Positions 1-8,364 of a stretch of 64,000 nucleotides of DNA are shown one piece after another (the stretch's first letter is position 1; every line of letters starts with the position of its first letter). The stretch is from Larkinella punicea. GTDB lineage: Bacteria; Bacteroidota; Bacteroidia; Cytophagales; Spirosomataceae. The notes under the pieces are model-generated. The model had not been told where the DNA came from. It saw nothing but the letters and a program-made list of their open reading frames with translations, and ran no database searches. Position numbers and translations under genes: made by a program. The stretch covers positions 274,758 to 338,757 of the forward strand of contig NZ_QOWE01000005.1 of assembly GCF_003334855.1 (NCBI RefSeq), in the 5' to 3' direction.

Positions 1-175
1 AAATGCCGATCTGAATATCACAAAAGAGCAGAAAACCAATCCCGCAACGATCGAGGTGCCGAACATTCCGGGCATGGGGTACGTGAAAGTCCGCTGGATC
101 GTGAAAGGCAGTGGTGGCAAATACACGGTTTCGGTCGACAGCCGGAAGGGTGGCGTGGTAGAGAAGACGCTGTAA
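1..175 (+). CDS. C-terminal tail of a truncated (off-window) secreted protein, possibly an M14-type metallopeptidase
   Basis: An open frame enters from the left edge in frame 2 and ends at TAA 173-175, leaving 57 codons. The visible tail is rich in beta-strand-like alternation and ends in a SRKGGVVEKTL segment, with a GYVKVRWIVKGSG stretch before it. This resembles the C-terminal beta-domain tail of secreted Bacteroidota enzymes. Zinc carboxypeptidases (M14) are one family that I recall ending this way, but no catalytic residue is inside the window, so the family is a guess. The reading frame has the codon use of the neighbouring genes. A gap of about 107 nt separates it from the next gene on the same strand. 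Confidence 0.5.
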   Translation, partial: NADLNITKEQKTNPATIEVPNIPGMGYVKVRWIVKGSGGKYTVSVDSRKGGVVEKTL

Positions 176-282
176 CGCTCAACGAACGCCGACAAACCCA
201 GTTTCGACTACAACAACCATAGATTCGACTACATCTATTTTTTGGGGGCTGCTGACCTTTGCAGAAACAAAAAAATAGAAAA

Positions 283-1197
283 ATGAAAATCATATTAACT
301 GGTTCGTTAGGGCACATCAGCAAACCTCTGACGCAGGAATTGGTAGAAAAAGGACATGCGGTTACCGTCATCAGCAGCAAGCCCGACAAGCAATCCGCCA
401 TCGAAGCCCTGGGAGCTATTGCCGCCATTGGCTCCCTGCAAGACGCTGATTTTCTGACGGAAACGTTCACCGGTGCCGATGCAGTGTATACGATGGTGCC
501 ACCAGCCAATTATTTCGATCATACCCTCGACCTACTGGCTCATTATCACCGCATCGGCACCAACTATGCACAGGCCATCGGCCAGTCGGGCGTAAAGCAG
601 GTGGTGAATCTCAGTACGATTGGTGCCCATTTAGCAGCCGGTGAGGGTTCGGGTATTTTACTTGGTGCATACACTGTAGAGCAGATCCTGAACACGCTAC
701 CCACGGACGTGGCCATCACCCACATGCGCCCCACTTCGTTTTACTACAATTTGTATGGCTACTCCGGGATGATCGAAGCGGAGGGCATCATTGCCGCCAA
801 CTACGGGGCCGACGGCACGATCCCCTGGGTCTCGCCAGTCGATATTGCGGCTGCAATTGCTAACGAACTCGAAAAACCGCTTGTTGGCCGAACCGTGCGG
901 TATGTAGCCAGTGAAGAATTGACGGGTAACGAGACTGCTGCCATTTTAGGGGCTGCTCTCGAAATGCCTGATTTGAAATGGGTTCTGATTTCGGATGAAC
1001 AAACGCAGCAGGGGTTGGTCGCCATCGGGATGAATCCGACCATTGCGGCCGGGCTGGTTGAAATGTATGCCAGTCTGTATACGGGTGTTCTGGCCGAAAA
1101 CTATTACCGCCATAAACCGGCGGTGATGGGCAACGTAAAACTGAAGGATTTTGCAAAAGAATTTGCGGCTGCCTTTCACCAAAAACAAGTATCTTGA
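283..1197 (+). CDS. NmrA-like NAD(P)-binding oxidoreductase (atypical SDR)
   Basis: A 304-residue Rossmann protein. The N-terminus MKIILTGSLGHIS is the first beta-strand and a glycine-rich nucleotide loop (GxxGxxx), followed by the acidic/TMVPP region and the NLSTIGAH strand typical of NmrA/quinone-reductase-like atypical SDRs. These bind NAD(P)(H), and many lack the catalytic Tyr-Lys pair. I chose ATG 283 because the longer frame opens at TTG 259 with a lysine-rich leader that does not fit the fold. The stop is 3 nt before the AraC regulator on the same strand, so the two are probably co-transcribed and the regulator may respond to the substrate. The substrate cannot be read from sequence. 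Confidence 0.85.
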   Translation: MKIILTGSLGHISKPLTQELVEKGHAVTVISSKPDKQSAIEALGAIAAIGSLQDADFLTETFTGADAVYTMVPPANYFDHTLDLLAHYHRIGTNYAQAIGQSGVKQVVNLSTIGAHLAAGEGSGILLGAYTVEQILNTLPTDVAITHMRPTSFYYNLYGYSGMIEAEGIIAANYGADGTIPWVSPVDIAAAIANELEKPLVGRTVRYVASEELTGNETAAILGAALEMPDLKWVLISDEQTQQGLVAIGMNPTIAAGLVEMYASLYTGVLAENYYRHKPAVMGNVKLKDFAKEFAAAFHQKQVS

Positions 1198-1200
1198 CGT

Positions 1201-2118
1201 ATGGCTACCACGCAACCACGCCGGTTTAAAACGATTGGTGAATTTCACCAGTATAGGGAACTGCCCAAGCCTGAGCATCCATTAATCAGCGTAATCAATT
1301 TAGAATTAACCAGGCAGTTGCCTGCCAACGAAACCGGTATAGTGAAGGATTTTTATTCCATTGCCTTGAAAAGGAACTTCAATGCCCGGATGAAATACGG
1401 GCAGCAGGAATTTGACTTTGATGAAGGGGTCATGTTCTTTATGGCCCCGGGCCAGGTTCTGAAAATTGAGATGGAGAAGGATACTATTCTGCAACAGACG
1501 GGGTGGATGTTACTGGTTCACCCCGACTTTTTATGGAATACGCCCCTAGCCAAAACCATCAAACACTACGAATATTTCGACTATTCCGTCAACGAAGCCC
1601 TCTTTCTGTCCGAGAAAGAAGAAGCTATTATGGCCGGGATTGTCGAAAGCATTCAACACGAATACCACGCAAACATCGACAAGTTCAGCCAGGATATCAT
1701 CATCGCCCAACTCGATTTGTTGCTCAAGTATGCAGACCGGTTTTATCAGCGTCAGTTCATCACCCGAAAAATAGCCAATCACAAAATCCTGGATCGTCTG
1801 GAGAAGCTGATTGCCGACTATTTCAACAGCGATGATCTGATGAAACAGGGATTGCCAACGGTTCAATACGTTGCCGAAAACCTACATCTATCTCCCACGT
1901 ATTTAAGTGGTCTGCTCAAATTGGTAACCGGACAAACCACCCAGCAACACATCCACGACAAGTTGATCGAAAGAGCCAAAGAAAAATTATCGGCCACTGA
2001 TTTATCCATTAGCGAAATTGCCTACGAATTAGGGTTCGAACATCCGCAGTCGTTCAGTAAATTATTCAAGACCAAAACCCGCCTTTCTCCGCTGGAATTT
2101 CGACATTCTTTCAATTAA
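1201..2118 (+). CDS. AraC-family transcriptional regulator
   Basis: A 305-residue protein with a roughly 190-residue N-terminal sensing half of cupin type (MFFMAPGQVL segment near residue 80) and a C-terminal double helix-turn-helix at about residues 215-303. The second HTH contains the family signature ISEIAYELGFEHPQSFSKLFK. The first HTH is around VAENLHLSPTYLSGLLK. AraC proteins of this layout activate or repress nearby promoters in response to a small molecule. ATG lies 3 nt after the stop of the NmrA-like gene, which indicates translational coupling or an operon. The target is likely this operon, by inference. Confidence 0.92.
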   Translation: MATTQPRRFKTIGEFHQYRELPKPEHPLISVINLELTRQLPANETGIVKDFYSIALKRNFNARMKYGQQEFDFDEGVMFFMAPGQVLKIEMEKDTILQQTGWMLLVHPDFLWNTPLAKTIKHYEYFDYSVNEALFLSEKEEAIMAGIVESIQHEYHANIDKFSQDIIIAQLDLLLKYADRFYQRQFITRKIANHKILDRLEKLIADYFNSDDLMKQGLPTVQYVAENLHLSPTYLSGLLKLVTGQTTQQHIHDKLIERAKEKLSATDLSISEIAYELGFEHPQSFSKLFKTKTRLSPLEFRHSFN

Positions 2119-2345
2119 GCAACCGATATTGGCTTTGTACGGACGGATGTAAGAAAATAATCCCCTTCGTTCCGTTTACTCAATACTATGCCTCCCGCTC
2201 GCGAAGTTTACTTACCTTTCGAACGATCTGAAAGGGAGCGATCATCTTGAATCGTGCTGAAGATCAGACCACTAAGCTAACTGCAAATCGACTTATTGCC
2301 AGTAGTCCAACCAGCGATCAATTCACACGTTTAAATCCAGGAAAG

Positions 2346-3158
2346 ATGAATCCAAACAAAGCGTTATGGGAAAAAGGGGACTTCACCCAAATTGCCGCCA
2401 CCATGCGGGAAAGCGGTGAGCAATTGGTTGCCAACCTGAACATCACCAGAGACCTTCACGTGCTCGACCTCGGTTGTGGCGACGGTACCACGGCCATCCC
2501 GGAAGCCAAACTCGGTGCTACGGTTTTAGGCGTTGACATCGCCCGGAATCTGGTTGAAGCCGGCAACCGTCGGGCCAAAGCGGAAGGGCTGACCAACTGC
2601 ACGTTTCAGGAAGGGGATGCGACCGATTTGCAGGAACTGGAAGACCAAAGCTTTGATCTCGTTGTCAGCATCTTTGGTGCCATGTTCGCTCCAAAACCCT
2701 TTGAGGTCGCCAAAGAAATGGTTAGGATGACCCGTCCGGGTGGCCGGATCATCATGGGAAACTGGATACCGGGCGATCCTACGCTGGTTGCCCAAATACT
2801 AAGGATCAGCTCGGCCTATACGCCCCCACCGCCGGAAGGATTCATCAGTCCCATGTTGTGGGGTGTCGAGAGCCACGTTACCGAGCGTTTTGAGAAAGCC
2901 GGTGTGTCCAAAGACAACATAACCTTTCTGAAAGATACGTTTACCTTCAATGCCCCGTATTCCCCTTCCGAATTCGTTCAGGCGTTCAAAAACTATTACG
3001 GCCCGACCATGAATGCGTTTGAAGCCGCCGAAAAAAATGGGAAAGCATTGGAGCTACAGCGGGAATTGGAAGACCTGTTTGCCAGTCAGAACAAAAGCAT
3101 CGATCCGAATCTCACCTCGGTAGATGCCATGTTCCTGCGGGTTACAGTTATTCGGTAA
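2346..3158 (+). CDS. class I SAM-dependent methyltransferase
   Basis: A 270-residue methyltransferase. Motif I is VLDLGCGDGTTAIP near residue 40, followed by the VLGVDIA acidic strand (motif II) and RPGGRIIMGNW (post-motif III), which is the UbiE/UPF0020-like order. The open frame continues upstream to TTG 2247, but ATG 2346 has an AGGA 7 nt before it and starts MNPNKALWEKGDF, which fits the start of this family, so I take 2346. The substrate is unknown. The next gene is convergent, 11 nt away. The upstream 227 nt contain a TACCTTTC hexamer-like -7 box at 2213-2220 without a clear -33 partner. Confidence 0.88.
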   Translation: MNPNKALWEKGDFTQIAATMRESGEQLVANLNITRDLHVLDLGCGDGTTAIPEAKLGATVLGVDIARNLVEAGNRRAKAEGLTNCTFQEGDATDLQELEDQSFDLVVSIFGAMFAPKPFEVAKEMVRMTRPGGRIIMGNWIPGDPTLVAQILRISSAYTPPPPEGFISPMLWGVESHVTERFEKAGVSKDNITFLKDTFTFNAPYSPSEFVQAFKNYYGPTMNAFEAAEKNGKALELQRELEDLFASQNKSIDPNLTSVDAMFLRVTVIR

Positions 3159-3169
3159 ACGTACACTTT

Positions 3170-3679
3170 CTACTGCATGTAGACGCCAATCCGTTCTTCG
3201 TCACTCAGCACCACCAGCACGTGTTCGGTCAGGGTGGTTGAGAGTTTGTAGCCAATGTAATCGGCAGCAACGGGGTAGCGTTTGTGATCACGGTCGACAA
3301 TCACCGCGACTTTCAGCTTGGTCACAGGCACATTCAAAAACGGTTGCAGGGCAAACGCCAGGGTTCGGCCCGAGTTCAGAACATCATCGATCACAATGAC
3401 CGATTTGCCGGTAAAAACCGACATCTCGCCATCCAGATGAACCGGCGGTTGTTCCAGCGTCGTTTTGTCAAGCGTAATTTTCATCACCATGACCTCCAGC
3501 GGGGAAATCTGCCGCAATACCTCCGCCAGCCGCTCGGCCAGCACATGCCCTTCGCCCGACACGCCGGCCAGAATCACTTCGGATTCTTCAAAGTTGTTCT
3601 CGTAAATCTCAAAGGCAATCCGGCGTATTTTTTGCTCTACTTGTACGCGGGTCAGAATCTGGGTGGTCTCGGAAGTCAT
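3170..3679 (-). CDS. phosphoribosyltransferase family protein (PyrR-like)
   Basis: A 169-residue type I PRTase. The PRPP-binding loop VIVIDDVLNSGRT lies near residue 95, with the flexible-loop and C-terminal hood regions around it. The length and order match PyrR-like proteins of Bacteroidota, which bind PRPP and either salvage a nucleobase (uracil/hypoxanthine type) or act on RNA. The sequence alone does not show whether it regulates pyr genes, and no pyr gene is nearby. It is convergent with the methyltransferase and divergent from the membrane protein at 3871. A 23-bp inverted repeat sits in the divergent gap. Confidence 0.85.
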   Translation of the reverse strand: MTSETTQILTRVQVEQKIRRIAFEIYENNFEESEVILAGVSGEGHVLAERLAEVLRQISPLEVMVMKITLDKTTLEQPPVHLDGEMSVFTGKSVIVIDDVLNSGRTLAFALQPFLNVPVTKLKVAVIVDRDHKRYPVAADYIGYKLSTTLTEHVLVVLSDEERIGVYMQ

Positions 3680-3776
3680 AACCGATCAGGGAAGTCGATG
3701 GTAAAAAATGAAAATTACCCGAAAACGCCGAATGCTCAAAATAAACGAAGCCTTTTCGTACTTTTGCAAACTGTTC

Positions 3777-3852
3777 AGACAAGAGAGTTGAGACAAGAGA
3801 CAAAAGACCTGAGGTCTCTTCTCTTTATTCTCTTGTCTCAACTCTCTTGTCT
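3777..3852. repeat. 23-bp perfect inverted repeat in a divergent promoter region
   Basis: Arms 3777-3799 and 3830-3852 are perfect reverse complements (AGACAAGAGAGTTGAGACAA core), with a nested AGACCT/AGGTCT hairpin in the 30-nt loop. It lies between the PRTase (minus) and the YcxB-like gene (plus). The arm text AGACAAGAGACAAAAGAC recurs in degenerate form at 7771-7800, so it may belong to a dispersed family. There is no poly-T tail on either side, so it is not a simple intrinsic terminator. Confidence 0.85.
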
Positions 3853-3870
3853 AAAATGTAATTTATTTCA

Positions 3871-4440
3871 ATGATTATCAAAACCAAAAAATACGCCCTC
3901 GACCAGAAAACCTACATCAGTCTGGCGATGCGTAGCTGGGTAAAAAACAACTGGTACTGGGGTTTCGTCCCACTGGGTCTCATTTTTGCCAATGCCATCC
4001 TGAACGTGACGGGCGTCTACCCAAACTGGTGGATTTACCTCGTCATTGTGCTCCTCACCATCCTCTACGTGCTGTTCTGGGCCGTCCAATTTACGGGCAT
4101 CACGCAAATGGAACAGACCAAATCGCTGTTTCAGAAGTATGTCTACGAGATTGACAGCCGCCAGATTCTGCTGAAACTGAACGCCCGCGAAGGCGGTATC
4201 CTGAAATGGGATCAAATCCGGAGCGTGACCAAAGACAAAACCGCTTATGTCATGGTGGTTTCCAACGACCAGGCGATGAACGGCATGAAAGTAAACTGGT
4301 TGGCCAAAATCGTGGCCAAAGGCATGAAAAATGCCCAGTTCCTCTACCTGCCGTATTCGATTTTCACCACCGAAAACGAACTGAAGTTCATGGATACGCT
4401 CCTGAAACGGAAGGGCTTTTTGGGGGAAGTGGAAAAATAA
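3871..4440 (+). CDS. YcxB-like membrane protein, function unknown
   Basis: A 189-residue protein with two adjacent transmembrane helices at about residues 25-72 (WYWGFVPLGLIFANAIL and WIYLVIVLLTILYVLFW). A soluble beta-rich C-terminal domain around LKWDQIRSVTKDKTAYVM follows. That layout and the 'W..I..V.....Y' pattern fit the YcxB-like domain, which is common and uncharacterised in Bacteroidota. It is convergent with the Dabb protein. No functional claim can be made. Confidence 0.75.
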   Translation: MIIKTKKYALDQKTYISLAMRSWVKNNWYWGFVPLGLIFANAILNVTGVYPNWWIYLVIVLLTILYVLFWAVQFTGITQMEQTKSLFQKYVYEIDSRQILLKLNAREGGILKWDQIRSVTKDKTAYVMVVSNDQAMNGMKVNWLAKIVAKGMKNAQFLYLPYSIFTTENELKFMDTLLKRKGFLGEVEK

Positions 4441-4444
4441 AGGA

Positions 4445-4542
4445 GAAAGGGGTGAAAGGAAGAGGGGATGAAAGGGAGGAGGGAAAATCCTATGTCTTTC
4501 ATCCCCTCTTCCCTTTCATCCCCTCTTCCTTTCACCCCTTTC
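4445..4542. repeat. 32-bp perfect inverted repeat between convergent genes
   Basis: Arms 4445-4476 and 4511-4542 are perfect reverse complements (purine-rich GAAAGGGGTGAAAGGAAGAG on the left). The element fills the whole gap between the YcxB-like stop (4440) and the Dabb stop (4546). Position suggests a bidirectional transcription stop or a mobile palindromic repeat. A second, inner copy of CATCCCCTCTTCC precedes the right arm. Confidence 0.85.
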
Positions 4543-4545
4543 CCC

Positions 4546-4932
4546 CTACTTTGCCTGATTGGTGAAATCGACCACCGTTACGTCGGCCAGCCAGCCGCCA
4601 ACGAGTTTGCCAAATTCTTTGTGAGCCGGGTGCGGCAGGTAAGTATCCCGGTCTTTTTCGTTCGCGAACGTCAACACAAAAGCGTGCGTCAGACCTTTGT
4701 CGAGTTTCTCCGGACTGTTGTTCGTTCCCCACTTGAAACTCTTGATTTCCTTTATTTTTGACGGTAACGCTTCAAAAGCAGCTACAATTTCTTTCACCTT
4801 CGCGGGCGTAGCTTCAGGTTTGAATTTAAACAGGACGACGTGGGTGAGATCGGATGGAGTCATTTTGTTTTGAGCGGAAGCGCCGGTCAGGGCGAGACCA
4901 ATAAAAAGAAGGGTTGCAAAAACGGTTTTCAT
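4546..4932 (-). CDS. secreted Dabb-domain (stress-responsive alpha/beta barrel) protein
   Basis: 128 residues. An N-terminal signal peptide (MKTVFATLLFIGLALTGASA, cleavage before QNK) is followed by one Dabb domain from LTHVVLFKFKPEA through HPAHKEFGKLVGGW to DFTNQ. Dabb domains are dimeric ferredoxin-like folds. Plant members are salt-stress proteins and bacterial ones are mostly uncharacterised. The exported form is common in Bacteroidota. The stop codon TAG lies 4 nt beyond the right arm of the 32-bp inverted repeat. The enzymatic role, if any, is unknown. Confidence 0.85.
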   Translation of the reverse strand: MKTVFATLLFIGLALTGASAQNKMTPSDLTHVVLFKFKPEATPAKVKEIVAAFEALPSKIKEIKSFKWGTNNSPEKLDKGLTHAFVLTFANEKDRDTYLPHPAHKEFGKLVGGWLADVTVVDFTNQAK

Positions 4933-5007
4933 GAAATTGGTTTGTAAGTTTTAACGCTGCGACTGCAGAATGTTTCAAATAAGTCAATCTACTTCGGAAA
5001 CTACTGC

Positions 5008-5784
5008 CTACTGCTTCTCGGCATACGGGATGACCAGTTTCTCACCCCGGGCGGCATAATTCTTGGTTTTCCCATTGGCTTTCATCAGCGCATCGACCGT
5101 AACACCGTATTTTTCAGCCACGACGCGGAGAATATCGCCTGCACCAACGGTATGATACGCCCGCGCTTTCACCTTCAGTTTTGTCACGTCGGCCTTCACC
5201 GCGTTGTCTTTCAAATCCGGATTCAGCGCTTTTAACGTACTGATACTCAGATTATACTTAGTAGCCACACTGTAGATCGTTTCACCCGGTTTTACGGTAT
5301 GCGTAATCGACACCCCACCCGCCGGAACATTCACTTTGGGCTTTTCTTCTTTCGTTTTTTCCTCAACGGGTTTCTCTTCCCGCACCGGTTTTTCTTCTTT
5401 GACTTCCGCTACCGGTTTCTCCGCCGGTTTGCCCACTGCCGGGCGTTCTTCGGAATCCAAAGCCGGTTTTTTAGAAACCTCTTTTTCCTCATCGATGGGC
5501 GCTGGAGCCGTCTGCGACAAATCGACGGGCGCATTCCGGCTGGACGTATCGATTTCGATGGGTGCCACCAGTTCCGGTTCCAGCGGTAGTTCCACCGGTT
5601 TTTGCACCGTCGTATCCAACGCGACGCTGGTTAGCTCTTCCGACCCTTTCGTGTCATCGGCCACATACTCGTAGCCCACGTACAACAGGGCCAGAATCGT
5701 TAGAATCAGAACGGCCAGCGTAATGGTGGGCAAACTTGAACCCTCCGTCGACCGGGGGTTACGCTTCGCATTTTCGGTTTCCAT
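5008..5784 (-). CDS. membrane-anchored protein with two LysM domains
   Basis: 258 residues. A single transmembrane helix at about residues 23-42 is followed by a long acidic, proline- and lysine-rich linker (residues 60-150) with repeated KEEKP/EEKPV units. Two LysM modules come next, at about 157-203 (HTVKPGETIYSVATKYNLS) and 208-256 (YHTVGAGDILRVVAEKYGV). LysM binds N-acetylglucosamine polymers, so the protein probably projects from the inner membrane to peptidoglycan. No enzymatic domain is present, which suggests a structural or scaffolding role. It is downstream of purE on the same strand, with a repeat between them. Confidence 0.85.
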   Translation of the reverse strand: METENAKRNPRSTEGSSLPTITLAVLILTILALLYVGYEYVADDTKGSEELTSVALDTTVQKPVELPLEPELVAPIEIDTSSRNAPVDLSQTAPAPIDEEKEVSKKPALDSEERPAVGKPAEKPVAEVKEEKPVREEKPVEEKTKEEKPKVNVPAGGVSITHTVKPGETIYSVATKYNLSISTLKALNPDLKDNAVKADVTKLKVKARAYHTVGAGDILRVVAEKYGVTVDALMKANGKTKNYAARGEKLVIPYAEKQ

Positions 5785-5788
5785 AATT

Positions 5789-5860
5789 GGGGTTTAACGT
5801 CTGAGGTTTAACGTTTAACGTTGTGCGGCTTCCCTTCAAACGTTGGACATTAAACCAATT
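5789..5860. repeat. degenerate GGTTTAACGTTTAA inverted repeat
   Basis: GGTTTAACG occurs directly repeated (5790s and 5804s), and a degenerate inverted counterpart (CAAACGTTGGACATTAAACC) follows at about 5835-5856. It lies between purE and the LysM gene. The same GAGGTTTAACG text recurs at 49665-49765 before the RND gene, so I treat both as one family. Confidence 0.55.
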
Positions 5861-6341
5861 AACTTTTTCTTACCTCCTGACTCATTTTCTCCACTTTCAC
5901 TTTCATGTCTTCCTTGTAATCCTGCAACCGTTGGGCGACGGTTTCGTCGAACGTGCCTACAATCTGAGCCGCCAGAATCCCGGCGTTGCGGGCGCCATTG
6001 AGGGCCACCGTTGCAACCGGGACACCCGAAGGCATTTGCAGAATCGACAGAACGGAATCCCAGCCATCGATCGAATTGCTGGATTTCACCGGCACCCCAA
6101 TCACCGGCAAGGTCGTCAACGAAGCAACCATCCCCGGCAAATGGGCGGCACCACCCGCGCCGGCAATCACTACTTTCAAACCCCGTTGGCGGGCGGTTTT
6201 GCCATATTCCACCATTTTTTCCGGCGTCCGGTGGGCCGAAACGACGTCAATTTCGTACGAAACTCCCAAATCCGCCAATATGTCGGCCGCTTCCTGCATG
6301 ACCCTCAGGTCTGAGCTGCTGCCCATGATGATTCCAACCAT
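5859..6341 (-). CDS. purE: 5-(carboxyamino)imidazole ribonucleotide mutase PurE
   Basis: A 160-residue class I PurE. It converts N5-CAIR to CAIR in purine synthesis, using the N5-CAIR that PurK makes. The N-terminal [10 protein letters not shown] and [11 protein letters not shown] (catalytic His) and the [12 protein letters not shown] loop are the family hallmarks. The length is typical for the octameric class I enzyme. It follows purK on the same strand, separated by an 84-nt repeat-rich gap, which matches the usual purK-purE pairing. Confidence 0.97.
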   Translation of the reverse strand: MVGIIMGSSSDLRVMQEAADILADLGVSYEIDVVSAHRTPEKMVEYGKTARQRGLKVVIAGAGGAAHLPGMVASLTTLPVIGVPVKSSNSIDGWDSVLSILQMPSGVPVATVALNGARNAGILAAQIVGTFDETVAQRLQDYKEDMKVKVEKMSQEVRKS

Positions 6342-6347
6342 ATTTTT

Positions 6348-6435
6348 AGTTAAGAGTTAAGAGTTAAAAGTTAAAAGTTGGCTGACGCATACAACTCTTA
6401 ACTCATCATTCTTAACTCATCATTCTTAACTCTTC
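6348..6435. repeat. heptamer tandem/inverted repeat between purK and purE
   Basis: Tandem units AGTTAAG/AGTTAAA at 6348-6378 are followed by inverted units CTTAACTCATCATT repeated at about 6397-6425, so the two halves can pair. The right end overlaps the purK stop (TAA at 6428-6426 on the minus strand). It sits inside what should be the purKE transcript and could alter purE expression. That role is inferred. Confidence 0.7.
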
Positions 6436-7577
6436 ACTTTTATGCTTTCTTTCACCGAATCGGCTTTCGCTTTCAGTGTATTTAAATCTGAACTAATAAC
6501 GGTAATGTGTCCCATTTTGCGAAACGGGCGGGTGATTTTTTTACCGTACAGAAAAGGAAACACGCCCGGCATTGCCAGCAGGGCTTCCATGCCTTCATAC
6601 CGGGCGGGGCCGCTGTGGCCGGGTTCGCCCAGTAAGTTGATCATGGCGGCTGGCGAAAGGATGGCCGTATCGCCCAACGGCAGGTTCAGGATGGCCCGCC
6701 AGTGTTGTTCAAACTGCGACGTCACATTCGCCCGAATCGTGTGGTGACCGCTGTTGTGCGGACGTGGTGCCACTTCGTTAACGATGATTTGCTGGTCTTT
6801 CGTCAGAAACAGTTCCACCGCCAGCAAACCGACAATTCCGAAGGCGTCGGCGGTTTTTCGGGCAATTTCCTGGGCCTGCCGGTCGACGGTTTCGGAAACC
6901 GCTGCGGGGGCAAACAGGTATTCCACCAGATTCTGTTCGGGGTGAAAAACCATTTCGACCGTCGGAAAGGTTGCCGTTTGGCCCTGCTCGTTGCGGGCGA
7001 CAATCACTGCCAGTTCCTTTTCAAAATCGACGGCTTTTTCCAGAACGCCCGGCGCGTCGAAGGCTTTATCCACGTCGTCAACGGAAGCAATGCGCTGCAC
7101 CCCGCGACCATCGTAGCCATCGCGGCCCAGTTTATGGAAAGCTGGCAGAAAATCCGGATTTTTCGCTAAAGCCTGCGCTACCTCATCCCGGTTTTCGGTC
7201 AGAATGAAATCGGCGGTTGGCAGGTTGTGCTCGCGGTAAAATTGTTTCTGCGCCCGTTTGTCCTGAATAATCCGGATCACCGACGGCTGCGGAAAAACCC
7301 GCTTTCCTTCGCGCTCCAGAGCTTCCAGGGCATCGACATTGACGCGCTCAATTTCAATCGTCAGCACATCGACCTGCTGGCCAAACTCATAAACCGTATC
7401 GTAGTCGGTGAGTGCCCCTTGCGTGAATGACGTAGCCAGGTGGCGGCAGGGTGCTTCGGCATCGGGGTCCAGAATATGGACAATCAGGTTCCAGTCGATC
7501 CCGGCCTGAATCAGCATCAGACCCAGTTGACCTCCTCCGAGGATTCCAATGCGGGTAGTGGGGTTGAATGTAAGCAT
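6426..7577 (-). CDS. purK: 5-(carboxyamino)imidazole ribonucleotide synthase PurK
   Basis: A 383-residue ATP-grasp enzyme. It carboxylates AIR with ATP and bicarbonate to N5-CAIR. RIGILGGGQLGLM near the N-terminus is the pre-ATP-grasp nucleotide-like loop, KLGRDGYDGRGV is the ATP-grasp glycine loop, and NEVAPRPHNSGHHT is the metal/active-site signature. ATG 7577 is chosen because the longer frame begins at TTG 7610 and adds only MGLLLQRIVTS, without homology to the family start. A TACTTTTG box (7603-7596) lies 18 nt upstream of the ATG. Confidence 0.97.
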   Translation of the reverse strand: MLTFNPTTRIGILGGGQLGLMLIQAGIDWNLIVHILDPDAEAPCRHLATSFTQGALTDYDTVYEFGQQVDVLTIEIERVNVDALEALEREGKRVFPQPSVIRIIQDKRAQKQFYREHNLPTADFILTENRDEVAQALAKNPDFLPAFHKLGRDGYDGRGVQRIASVDDVDKAFDAPGVLEKAVDFEKELAVIVARNEQGQTATFPTVEMVFHPEQNLVEYLFAPAAVSETVDRQAQEIARKTADAFGIVGLLAVELFLTKDQQIIVNEVAPRPHNSGHHTIRANVTSQFEQHWRAILNLPLGDTAILSPAAMINLLGEPGHSGPARYEGMEALLAMPGVFPFLYGKKITRPFRKMGHITVISSDLNTLKAKADSVKESIKVKS

Positions 7578-7595
7578 ACTTGTAACAATCCTCTG

Positions 7596-7603
7596 CAAAA
7601 GTA
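7596..7603 (-). promoter_or_regulatory. candidate -7 element (TACTTTTG) of purK
   Basis: The minus-strand octamer TACTTTTG fits the Bacteroidota primary sigma -7 consensus TAnnTTTG. It would give a start near 7590 and a short leader to ATG 7577. No good TTTG is visible about 19 nt further upstream, so this is a half-supported promoter. Confidence 0.45.
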
Positions 7604-7770
7604 GCCCCAATTCGGAGTTTATCGTACTTTTTAAGACACTTGTTTTATCAATTTAGGATCGGTTAATAGGTTTATCCTCGTTTGAGACCCGCCCGGTTCT
7701 CAACAATTCCAACTCTTCCTGTTAATTTGCACGTTCATACCTGAAGCGGGAAGTATTAAAAGTAGATTAT

Positions 7771-7860
7771 GAGACATGAGATGAAAGACAAAAGACGAGT
7801 CAACTATTTGACTATCAATCATCTATCTCATTTCTCACGTCTAACCTCTTTCATCTCTAT
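7771..7860. repeat. degenerate inverted repeat upstream of the GtrA-like gene
   Basis: The purine-rich left half (GAGACATGAGATGAAAGACA) is mirrored imperfectly by the pyrimidine-rich right half at 7829-7860 (CTCATTTCTCACGTCTAACC). It shares GACAAAAGAC with the 3777 element. It lies in the 290-nt gap between purK and the gene at 7868. The rest of that gap holds nothing I recognise beyond the purK promoter. Confidence 0.5.
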
Positions 7861-7867
7861 TTAACCT

Positions 7868-8359
7868 ATGAAGGACAAACTATTCAATCAAAAAGACCTA
7901 ATTGCGTATTTCATTGTTGCGGCCATTGGTGCCTCCCTGCAAATTGTTGTGAGTTCGTTGCTTCAGGAGTGGTTTAAGGTTTCCTACGAAAATGGCGTCT
8001 TACTGGGCTACATCAGTTCGTTTTTCATCGGCTTTTTTCTCACCAAACTGCTGGCGTTTAACGCCAAAAACTCGGCCAAAACCCGCCGGGAGATGGTTAA
8101 ATTTGCGATGGTTTCGGTGATTTCCTGCCTAATTACGGTCTATGGTGCGTCGGCCTTATACAACTTCTCGATCAGTCAGAACGGGATCTATATATTCACG
8201 CTGCCGGGGTCGGTTAAAACCGTGAACCTAAACAAGTTATTCTCCCACACCTTTGGCATGGGCCTGAGTTTTATCTCCAATTACATTCTGCACAAAACCT
8301 TTACCTTCAAAAATACCGGTTTCTACGAACGGCTGAAATCGCTGCTGAATCTGAACTAA
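7868..8359 (+). CDS. GtrA-like membrane protein
   Basis: 163 residues with four predicted transmembrane helices (about 12-30, 40-60, 78-98 and 125-150). A C-terminal NYILHKTFTFK, the hallmark end of the GtrA/DPMS1 family, closes the fold. GtrA proteins are thought to help move or present lipid-linked sugars (bactoprenol-glucose) across the inner membrane. No glycosyltransferase is adjacent, so the sugar is unknown. It is convergent with the SNF2 helicase, 5 nt apart. Confidence 0.85.
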   Translation: MKDKLFNQKDLIAYFIVAAIGASLQIVVSSLLQEWFKVSYENGVLLGYISSFFIGFFLTKLLAFNAKNSAKTRREMVKFAMVSVISCLITVYGASALYNFSISQNGIYIFTLPGSVKTVNLNKLFSHTFGMGLSFISNYILHKTFTFKNTGFYERLKSLLNLN

Positions 8360-8364
8360 TCCGG

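Noticed and set aside
5300..5600. Plus-strand ORFs in the LysM protein linker
   Set aside because: They are antisense of a low-complexity Pro/Glu/Lys linker; no support.
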